This document shows positions 8,142-13,594 of a stretch of 18,927 nucleotides of DNA, in pieces; position 1 is the stretch's first letter, and the number at the start of each line of letters is the position of its first letter. A model generated the notes under the pieces. That model searched no databases, had not been told where the DNA came from, and saw only the letters and a program-made list of their open reading frames with translations. The DNA is taken from contig CAJUBD010000001.1 of the NCBI GenBank assembly GCA_910584475.1, positions 1 to 18,927 on the forward strand, written 5' to 3'. The position numbers were made by a program, and so were the translations under genes. The stretch is from an uncultured Treponema sp. Its GTDB lineage: Bacteria; Spirochaetota; Spirochaetia; Treponematales; Treponemataceae.

Positions 8142-8147
8142 TCGCAC

Positions 8148-8176
8148 ATTATACGAAATATATGAAAGAAAGTCAA
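8148..8176 (-). promoter_or_regulatory. Near-consensus promoter giving a leaderless mRNA (PH-like gene)
   Basis: On the minus strand, TTGACT (8176-8171), a 17-bp spacer and perfect TATAAT (8153-8148). Only six bases separate the -10 box from the ATG at 8141, where transcription should begin. A second TTGACA lies at 8183-8178 but at an unsuitable spacing. Confidence 0.75.
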
Positions 8177-8194
8177 TGTCAAGACAAAGGACAG

Positions 8195-9661
8195 CTATAT
8201 GACGAAACTTTTCGCCGCCTCCAGCAATTTTTCGCGCGTGTTCATTTCGGGAGCGTCAGTGACTAGTTCGAGAAGTTCTTTGAGCGCGATTCCAATTTTC
8301 TTGCCAGGACTTATTCCAATCGCAAGCAGGTCGTTTCCGTTTATTGCAAGGTCCTTTATGCCGAGCGCGGAATTCTGCGACAAGGCTTTTTCGATTCTAG
8401 CCCGCAATTCCTGAAGGTTTAGTTTTTCGTCCGTCTTATCGCAAGTTTCAGTTTTTGAAGGAAGTTTATCGCAAGGCGAATTTTCATCAAAAATTTCATC
8501 GCGTTTATCGCAAGGTTGAATTTCTGCAGAATCTTTTGAAGCGCGATCTTTCATTCCGTAGATGTCCGTCAATCGCAAGTCGAAAAGGTCGTCGATGTTT
8601 TCCGCGCCCACGCGGCGGACGAAACGTCGGACGGCCGCGTCGCTCCACGCGCTTTCGTAGAAGAACATGTGCTCGCGGACGAGGTGGCTCACGTTTCGAA
8701 CCGTGTCGTTTGAGAATTTCAGGCGGCGCAGTATTTCCTGCGACATTTTTTCGCCCGCGACCTCGTGGTTATAAAAATGGATTTCATCGCAATCTTGCGA
8801 TACAGTTTTTACGCGCGGCTTTGCGACGTCATGGAAAAGGGCGGCGAGGCGGACGTTCAGCTTATCGCAAGGTGCGCCATCGCAAGCGCGGAAATTGTGG
8901 TCGAGCACGTCGAAATCGTGAAAGCCGCGAGAATCACTTTGGATGCAATTTCGCCCTTCAAGAAGTTCTGGAATGAACATTTTCAAGATTCCTGTCTCTT
9001 CCAAAAGTTTCAGCCCCAAGGAAGGGCGGCGCGAAAGCAAAATCTTGCAGAATTCGTCGCGGAAACGCTCCGTGGAAATGCTCGCGATTTTTTTCAATGT
9101 CTCTTCCTCGAAAATATCCGAGAATGTGCGCTTTTCAATACTAAATTCAAGTTGCGATGCGAACCTTATCGCGCGAATCGGGCGCAAGCCGTCCTCCATA
9201 AAGCGTTCGTGCGCGTTTCCGACGGTACGGATTGTCTTTGCCCTTATGTCGTCGCGCCCGCAAAATGGGTCTACGATGCGCCCGTCGCAAAGGCTCGCCG
9301 CCATTGCGTTCATCGTGAAATCGCGTCGGCTCAAGTCTTCTTCGATGCTCGACGCGAATTCCACTTTGTCAGGATGGCGGCCGTCGGAATATTCGGTTTC
9401 CGTGCGAAACGTCGTGACTTCGATTTGCTTTTTCATAAAGTGGACGGTTACGGTGCCGTGCTTTATGCCAGTGGGAATCACGCGGTGAAATATGCGCATT
9501 ACGTCCTTTGGCGTGGCGTTCGTGGCCACATCCCAATCATGCGCCTCTTTTCCCATAATCGTGTCGCGCAACGCGCCGCCAACGAGATACGCCTCGAATC
9601 CCGCCGCCTCGAAAATCGAATTCATCTTTTTTAGTTCGGGAGAAATGCTGATTTTTTCCAT
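8195..9661 (-). CDS. cca: CCA-adding tRNA nucleotidyltransferase with HD domain
   Basis: 488 residues from the ATG at 9661. It adds or repairs the 3' CCA of tRNAs. Class II polymerase-beta head motifs are clear: LVGGALRDTIMGKEAHDWDV (GGxxRD plus the DxD metal site), RRDFTMNAMA, MEDGLRPIRAIRFASQL (the EDxLRxxRaxRF motif) and STERFRDEF. An HD-type domain follows, with LFHDVAKP. The upstream extension to 9763 lies beyond the promoter and reads intergenic repeat DNA, so I reject it. An unusual hydrophilic linker (roughly codons at 8425-8545) contains PCDK, PCDK and TCDK, each encoded by the repeated word TTGCGATAA; another CDK lies in the HD domain. The other genes in the window do not show this. 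An A-adding-only enzyme is possible, but a full CCA enzyme is more likely. Confidence 0.92.
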   Translation of the reverse strand: MEKISISPELKKMNSIFEAAGFEAYLVGGALRDTIMGKEAHDWDVATNATPKDVMRIFHRVIPTGIKHGTVTVHFMKKQIEVTTFRTETEYSDGRHPDKVEFASSIEEDLSRRDFTMNAMAASLCDGRIVDPFCGRDDIRAKTIRTVGNAHERFMEDGLRPIRAIRFASQLEFSIEKRTFSDIFEEETLKKIASISTERFRDEFCKILLSRRPSLGLKLLEETGILKMFIPELLEGRNCIQSDSRGFHDFDVLDHNFRACDGAPCDKLNVRLAALFHDVAKPRVKTVSQDCDEIHFYNHEVAGEKMSQEILRRLKFSNDTVRNVSHLVREHMFFYESAWSDAAVRRFVRRVGAENIDDLFDLRLTDIYGMKDRASKDSAEIQPCDKRDEIFDENSPCDKLPSKTETCDKTDEKLNLQELRARIEKALSQNSALGIKDLAINGNDLLAIGISPGKKIGIALKELLELVTDAPEMNTREKLLEAAKSFVI

Positions 9662-9671
9662 TTGCGATAAA

Positions 9672-9700
9672 ATTATAAAGCAAAATCGCCTCCGCGTCAA
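9672..9700 (-). promoter_or_regulatory. cca promoter flanked by two TTGCGATAA words
   Basis: Minus strand TTGACG (9700-9695), 17-bp spacer, TATAAT (9677-9672). Ten bases then lead to the ATG at 9661, so the leader is three or four bases at most, with no Shine-Dalgarno. The words at 9662-9670 and 9702-9710 sit immediately on both sides of the promoter, 40 bp apart, like paired operator sites. Confidence 0.65.
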
Positions 9701-9723
9701 CTTGCGATAAAGGCGAGATTTTA

Positions 9724-9770
9724 TTAGACACAGATTAACGCAGATTTTTATATGATGGGACACGGATATT
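9724..9770. repeat. Dispersed intergenic repeat remnant (ATTAGACACAGATT type)
   Basis: ATTAGACACAGAT, then ATATGATG and GGGACACGGAT. A related arrangement (ATTAGACGCGGAT, GGGCACGGAT, TTTTATGATG) occurs at 15140-15187. Similar strings are typical of degenerate intergenic repeats. thiN initiation from 9752 would fall inside this element. Confidence 0.3.
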
Positions 9771-10780
9771 TTTTGTCAATGGTGATTTGTGTGGAGGTTT
9801 CATACTCCGACACTCCGCGTCTAGGTATGTTGATTTTATCGCAAATTGGTGATATGATTTTCATCGCAATGGCAGATTCCAAAACTAAATCGCAAGAACA
9901 AAAAGAATCGCAAGGAGCTTTTTCGCGCCGCGCGACACGAAGGCAATCGCAAACGAAAGGCGCGTTTTCGCCCAGCACGAAAAGTCGCGAATTGTCGCAG
10001 GCGAAAAAAACGCCTGTTCACGCGCTTATTTTCACTGGCGGAGAATTTCCGCCGCCTGAAAGGACTGTGCGTTTTTGGGAAAGCCCGCTCGTCTTCGGCG
10101 CGGCGCGGCGGCCGGATTTCGTAGTGGCGGCGGATTCGGGCATCGAAGCCCTGCGTGTATACTGTGATTATTTTGACTATACGGACTTGGATTTTCGCCA
10201 TGCGGATAGCGTTCGTCCGAAAATCGACTTTTCGCCGGACTTGATTTTGGGCGACTTCGACTCGATTTCCGATTACAATATTTTATCGCAATATCCCGAT
10301 GAGATCATAGCAAAGTCGTCCGCGTACAAGGACTTGACGGACACGGAACTTGCGATAAACGCGGTGCGCTCCCGTTTCAAGGACGCGTTCGTCACGCTCA
10401 TAGGAGGCGAGGGCGGACGCGCCGACCACTTCCTCGGCATCTTCGACTTGTTCGGCGGAAAGGCTTCGCCCGACGCTTGGCTTTGCGGCGAACAAATCCT
10501 TTTGAACGCGAGACGGCGGAAATTCTTCATTGAAAACCTTGACGCACAAAGCCCGATTTCTGTGGCGCGCGCCTCGCGGGAATTCCGAGGCGGCAAAATC
10601 ATGACGCGCGGCTTGGAATGGGAAAGCGGCGTTTTCAGGAAGCGCGGAATGCCGAGCATCAGCAACACGATTTCGAGTGAATATTTCAAGGAAAAGCGTC
10701 CAGTGGAATTTCATTTTAGGCGCGGAGCGTTCGTCCTGATTCTGCCGATTTCGGCGAAGATTTCGATTGAAGAAATGTGA
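9752..10780 (+). CDS. thiN: Thiamine pyrophosphokinase with unusual N-terminal extension
   Basis: Transfers pyrophosphate from ATP to thiamine, making thiamine diphosphate in the cytoplasm. The core from about residue 88 shows family motifs in order: HALIFTGGEFP, VVAADSGIEAL, PDLILGDFDSIS (metal/ATP site), DLTDTELAI and LIGGEGGRADHFLG; the substrate-binding half follows. The core is about 250 residues, close to the family size, but the open frame is 342. Start candidates are ATG at 9752, 9755, 9779, 9827, 9854 and 9869; none has a convincing Shine-Dalgarno. The first lie in repeat-like DNA, so 9854 or 9869 is plausible. The N-terminal extension (KSQEQKESQGAFSRRA onward) is low-complexity and encoded by copies of ATCGCAA, with a partial duplication giving GAFS twice. 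It is divergent from cca and convergent with the Fe-S gene. Confidence 0.82.
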   Translation: MMGHGYFLSMVICVEVSYSDTPRLGMLILSQIGDMIFIAMADSKTKSQEQKESQGAFSRRATRRQSQTKGAFSPSTKSRELSQAKKTPVHALIFTGGEFPPPERTVRFWESPLVFGAARRPDFVVAADSGIEALRVYCDYFDYTDLDFRHADSVRPKIDFSPDLILGDFDSISDYNILSQYPDEIIAKSSAYKDLTDTELAINAVRSRFKDAFVTLIGGEGGRADHFLGIFDLFGGKASPDAWLCGEQILLNARRRKFFIENLDAQSPISVARASREFRGGKIMTRGLEWESGVFRKRGMPSISNTISSEYFKEKRPVEFHFRRGAFVLILPISAKISIEEM

Positions 10781-10846
10781 ACGGCGCAAGCAAAAAATGC
10801 CTGAAAATTCCTTTGTTGCCTGCCACCTATTGCTTACTACCCAAAA

Positions 10847-11677
10847 TCATCGCAAGGCTTGCTTAGGGCAATTCTTCACGCATTCCATGCACAAAATGCA
10901 TTCCGTTCCGTTTTCACGCCTTCGCGAATTGTTCGTAATCTCAACGCCCATCGGGCAGATCGTTTCGCACTTTTTGCAGGAAACGCATTTTTCCTTGTCG
11001 CATTTTATTCTCAGAATTGAAAAGTAGCTCATCGGCTTCAGGAACACGGTGATGGGACAGATGTACTTGCAAAACGCGCGGTTGTCTTTGAAGGCGAACG
11101 CGAGCGCGATTCCCGCCGCGTAATACAAAATGTTTCCGACCAAAAAGCTCCAAAACATTATTCGCTCGAGGTTTCCCGCTTTGAAAAGGAACAATGCCGC
11201 CACGAATGCGAGCGACGCGGCGAACATGACGTAGCGCACGAATCCGATTTTCTTTCTCGGCCTTGCGGGAATTTTGTACGGCAAAAAGTCGAGCACCATC
11301 GCGGTCCAGCAAGCGTAGCCGCACCAGCCCCGACCGAATATCAGCGGGCCGAAAATCTTCGCCACGGCATAATGGATTGTAGCCGCCTCGAACACGCCCA
11401 TAAAAAGATAGTACCAAAATCCTTCAATCTGCATATTCTCGTTGCAAACGAAGCCGAGGTACACGAGCATATAAATTCCGACAAGAAGCTGGACGACGCG
11501 CCGCGAATGCCTGTATTTTTTTATCGTGAGAAACAAGCCCAGCGAAATCGCGCATCCGATGTAGCTGAAATTGAAAAGAAAAAAAAGGTTGTCCTTTGCA
11601 ATCCACAAGGTTACGGCGACAGTTTCAAAAATGACAAGCATAATAAATGGAAGCGCGTATTTTCGGAATGTTTTCAT
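10847..11677 (-). CDS. NapH-like 4Fe-4S membrane protein
   Basis: 276 residues. The N-terminal part has several transmembrane segments (LPFIMLVIFETVAVTLWIA; YIGCAISLGLFL; VVQLLVGIYMLVYLGFV). Then GRGWCGYACW and CKYICP, the paired Cys motifs of the NapH/NosR/RnfB-associated family, and at the C-terminus two ferredoxin clusters: CVSCKKCETICPMG and CILCMECVKNCP, each Cx2Cx2Cx3CP. It should pass electrons between quinol or ferredoxin and a periplasmic or membrane reductase. No reductase gene is adjacent, so the partner is unknown. The start is the ATG at 11677, seven bases after a -10 box. The gene ends 66 bp from the convergent thiN stop, and its last codons contain one copy of TTGCGAT. Confidence 0.85.
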   Translation of the reverse strand: MKTFRKYALPFIMLVIFETVAVTLWIAKDNLFFLFNFSYIGCAISLGLFLTIKKYRHSRRVVQLLVGIYMLVYLGFVCNENMQIEGFWYYLFMGVFEAATIHYAVAKIFGPLIFGRGWCGYACWTAMVLDFLPYKIPARPRKKIGFVRYVMFAASLAFVAALFLFKAGNLERIMFWSFLVGNILYYAAGIALAFAFKDNRAFCKYICPITVFLKPMSYFSILRIKCDKEKCVSCKKCETICPMGVEITNNSRRRENGTECILCMECVKNCPKQALR

Positions 11678-11684
11678 AAATGAT

Positions 11685-11714
11685 ATTTTAGCAGATTAAA
11701 TCAATGCAAGTCAA
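11685..11714 (-). promoter_or_regulatory. Promoter giving a leaderless mRNA (NapH-like gene)
   Basis: Minus strand TTGACT (11714-11709), 18-bp spacer, TAAAAT (11690-11685), then seven bases and the ATG at 11677. The predicted first transcribed base is the A of the start codon or next to it. No ribosome binding site fits in the gap. Confidence 0.65.
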
Positions 11715-11762
11715 GAAAGTCCGCGCCCGATTTCCTTGTTACTTATTACCTATTACCTGAAT

Positions 11763-12131
11763 TTAAATCCCTGCGCTCAATGCGAGGATTCCACGCGCGA
11801 TGATTCCGCTTGCCGCCGCGAACGCGATGCAAAGAATGTAGAAGGCGATGAACAAGACTTTTGTCCACGAAAAGAATTTTGAAAAAACGCTGTCCAGAAT
11901 CGTCACTATGATTGACGCGGACGAAAAGAAAAAAAGCGTCACCGCGACAGACATTGTCTCGCGCAAAATGAACGCCTGGCTCGAATCCAAAAAACGCTGG
12001 GAATTTCCCGCGACATAGAGCAGCACGGACGAAAGCAAAAGCAAAAATGCGAAAAGCGTCATGCGGAAAAAAATTCTCTGCATGAGGTACACGAACGGCG
12101 CGAATCTTATTCTGAAAACTTTTGGCTTCAT
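11763..12131 (-). CDS. Small integral membrane protein, unknown function
   Basis: 122 residues from the ATG at 12131, with AGAGGAA at 12152-12146, about 14 bases upstream (long but usable). A basic N-terminus (KPKVFRIRF) is followed by hydrophobic segments: MTLFAFLLLLSSVLLYVAG, SVAVTLFFFSSASIIVTIL and VLFIAFYILCIAFAAASGII. Three or four transmembrane helices are likely. I do not recognise a family. It shares a divergent promoter region with the SPFH-like gene, which suggests joint control but not a proven link in function. The longer open frame to 12275 runs through the promoter and is rejected. Confidence 0.6.
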   Translation of the reverse strand: MKPKVFRIRFAPFVYLMQRIFFRMTLFAFLLLLSSVLLYVAGNSQRFLDSSQAFILRETMSVAVTLFFFSSASIIVTILDSVFSKFFSWTKVLFIAFYILCIAFAAASGIIARGILALSAGI

Positions 12132-12135
12132 AGTA

Positions 12136-12164
12136 TTGAAAACAATTCCTCTTTTCGTTAAAAT
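12136..12164 (+). promoter_or_regulatory. Rightward promoter for the SPFH-like gene
   Basis: TTGAAA (12136-12141), 17-bp spacer, TAAAAT (12159-12164), with a start near 12171 and a leader carrying GGGGG (12201-12205) before the GTG at 12212. Its -10 box overlaps that of the leftward promoter. Confidence 0.6.
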
Positions 12165-12190
12165 ATAGCAAAGGATTTTTTTTGTTTCAA
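12162..12190 (-). promoter_or_regulatory. Leftward promoter for the small membrane protein
   Basis: Minus strand TTGAAA (12190-12185), 17-bp spacer, TATATT (12167-12162), start near 12155. It shares three bases of -10 sequence with the rightward promoter, so RNA polymerase cannot occupy both at once. Confidence 0.6.
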
Positions 12191-12211
12191 GGGTTTTTAT
12201 GGGGGAATTTC

Positions 12212-13042
12212 GTGAAAAAGAGCGCTTCATTTTTTCTGTGCCTGATAATCTTGCTGGCGGCGGGCGGCTTCGCATTTTACTTGGGCTGGTCTCAGTTCAA
12301 GGTCGAGCCTGGGAACGTAGGAATCTTGGTTTCCAAGACAAGCGGAACGAATCCCGTGCCGATTACGCACGACCGCTTTTCATGGAACTGGGAATTCCTG
12401 ATTCCCACTAACGCTTCGCTTTTGACTTTTTCGCCGAAGCCTTATACTTTTGAAAAAGTCGTGGGCGGAGTTTTGCCGAGCGGAAAAGAATACGAAAAGG
12501 TTTATGGAGAGGCGGTGGACTTTTCCTATTCTTTCGTATTTTCCGTCACGCTCAAATGCACGGCGGACGAAATCGCGAGCCTTGTCGCCTCAAAGGAAAT
12601 TTCAAGCCAAGCCGACTTGGAAAATCTTCTCGAACGCAACGCTCTCGCGGCATGCAGTGCCGCCACGAACGCCGCGATTGTCGCGCTGGAAAAAGGAGAA
12701 GTCGCTTCCGTAGAGGGCGCGAAAAAGATCATGGAAGATGCGGCGCGAAACGGCGTGAAAAACTGTTCGCTCGAATCTATCGAAATCCTCTCGCATTCTT
12801 TTCCTGACATCGCGCTTTACAAGAGCGCGAAGGCTTCCTACGGAGATTTCGTAAAAAAATTGGAGGAGGCGATTTCAGAAGAGGCGAGGCGCGCGGCGGA
12901 AGAAAATTCGCAGATTTCTTCTGCGATAAAAAGAATGGAAATTCTCGGGGAAACGCTGAAAAAATATCCAGAGCTTTCCGACATCATCAAAAATTCCAAC
13001 GATGTCTCCAAGACTTTGGAGACGATAAATTCTATGCAGTAA
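12212..13042 (+). CDS. SPFH/band-7-like membrane-anchored protein
   Basis: 276 residues from a GTG at 12212, six bases after the GGGGG run; the TTG at 12182 precedes this site and overlaps promoter DNA. An N-terminal hydrophobic helix (SASFFLCLIILLAAGGFAFY) is followed by FKVEPGNVGILVSKTSG, the start typical of SPFH proteins, then a beta-rich segment with VDFSYSFVFSVTLKC. The C-terminal third is charged and helical (EEAISEEARRAAEENSQ), likely a coiled coil for oligomerisation. SPFH proteins form membrane rings and scaffold proteases or microdomains; the partner here is not visible. No NfeD or HflK/C neighbour is present. Family assignment rests on the N-terminal pattern and overall layout, so it is moderate. 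Confidence 0.6.
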   Translation: MKKSASFFLCLIILLAAGGFAFYLGWSQFKVEPGNVGILVSKTSGTNPVPITHDRFSWNWEFLIPTNASLLTFSPKPYTFEKVVGGVLPSGKEYEKVYGEAVDFSYSFVFSVTLKCTADEIASLVASKEISSQADLENLLERNALAACSAATNAAIVALEKGEVASVEGAKKIMEDAARNGVKNCSLESIEILSHSFPDIALYKSAKASYGDFVKKLEEAISEEARRAAEENSQISSAIKRMEILGETLKKYPELSDIIKNSNDVSKTLETINSMQ

Positions 13043-13056
13043 ATTGTTTTGTAGGC

Positions 13057-13077
13057 GAGTTTCCGCAAGGAACTCGG
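13057..13077. repeat. GAGTTTCC-GCAA-GGAACTCGG hairpin repeat, copy 2
   Basis: An imperfect hairpin with a GCAA loop 15 bases after the SPFH-like stop, followed by a second GCAA-loop hairpin (AGGC-GCAA-GCCT, 13083-13094). It is related to the hairpin at 6179-6195. Confidence 0.35.
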
Positions 13078-13132
13078 TAAGTAGGCGCAAGCCTGCGACA
13101 AATTTCGCTTTTTTATTTTTTTAGGAGAAAGC

Positions 13133-13165
13133 ATGCGTTTTTCACTTCGTTGCAAAACGCGTTAA
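13133..13165 (+). CDS. Ten-codon leader ORF ahead of aroH
   Basis: ATG at 13133 with AGGAG at 13123-13127, five bases away, encodes MRFSLRCKTR and stops at 13163-13165, where the left arm of a 14-bp hairpin begins. It holds one Phe and no Tyr or Trp, so classical aromatic attenuation is not supported; it has three Arg codons. The Shine-Dalgarno region (13102-13129) is nearly duplicated at the aroH start (13187-13215). Confidence 0.35.
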   Translation: MRFSLRCKTR

Positions 13166-13208
13166 GAAAACAAAAGCAAAATTGCAATTTCGCTTTTGTT
13201 TTCTTTTT
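13164..13208 (+). promoter_or_regulatory. Strong hairpin before the aroH ribosome binding site (possible attenuator)
   Basis: Perfect 14-bp arms (13164-13177 and 13192-13205) enclose a 14-base loop that contains the palindrome AAATTGCAATTT. The right arm is T-rich and runs into T3, so it could terminate transcription, or limit access to AGGAG at 13209-13213. The left arm overlaps the leader stop codon, so a translating ribosome could open it. Confidence 0.45.
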
Positions 13209-13219
13209 AGGAGAAGAAT

Positions 13220-13594
13220 TTGGAAAAACGGATTTGCGCGATTCGCGGCGCGACAAGGGCGGAAAATTCAAGGGAATCGATTTTGAAAAACGTGGAGTCG
13301 CTTTGCAGGGAAATCTTCGAAAAGAACAAAGTCGCTTCAGAGGACTTGGTTTCGATAATGTTCACGCAGACACGCGACTTGGACGAACTAAATCCTTGCT
13401 ACGCGCTTCGCCACGGCGACGTGGGAATAGACGTTTCTCGCGTCGCGCTTTTTGCGATGAACGAGCTTGAAACGAAAGGAATGCTTTCTAGGACGATTCG
13501 CGTGATGGTCATGGCATATCTTTCTTCGGATTCGGAAATTTATCACATATACAAAAATGGCGCGGAAGTTTTGCGCCCGGATTTCGCCAAATGA
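13220..13594 (+). CDS. aroH: Chorismate mutase, AroH type
   Basis: 124 residues from a TTG at 13220, six bases after AGGAG. It converts chorismate to prephenate on the way to Phe and Tyr. It aligns by eye along its length with the B. subtilis AroH trimeric fold: CAIRGAT (Arg of the active site), ALRHG (equivalent to Arg63), AMNELETKG (Glu78), TIRVMV (Arg90), and IYHIYKNGAEVLRPD (Tyr108). The residue equivalent to Cys75 appears to be Ala, a substitution seen only by alignment here. It is preceded by a leader ORF and a hairpin and overlaps glgA by four bases (ATGA), so the two genes should be translationally coupled, an unusual pairing of aromatic synthesis with glycogen metabolism. No other aromatic-pathway gene is in the window. 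Confidence 0.88.
   Translation: MEKRICAIRGATRAENSRESILKNVESLCREIFEKNKVASEDLVSIMFTQTRDLDELNPCYALRHGDVGIDVSRVALFAMNELETKGMLSRTIRVMVMAYLSSDSEIYHIYKNGAEVLRPDFAK

Larger units (their letters stand above)
8319..10855. repeat. Cluster of the iterated word TTATCGCAA / TTGCGATAA
   Basis: Nine exact 9-mers start at 8436, 8466, 8505, 8872, 9662, 9702, 9836, 10283 and 10350. Eleven more 7-mers (ATCGCAA or its complement) start at 8319, 8572, 8786, 8795, 8889, 9152, 9863, 9889, 9907, 9946 and 10849. They lie on both strands, in several reading frames, in cca, thiN, the intergenic region and the last codons of the Fe-S gene. By eye I find only three 7-mers elsewhere (5251, 7681, 13452). At random about 0.3 would be expected in this interval. 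Confidence 0.8.

Noticed and set aside
8765..9634. 289-codon plus-strand ORF across cca
   Set aside because: It lies antisense to a well-supported cca gene and shows no domain.
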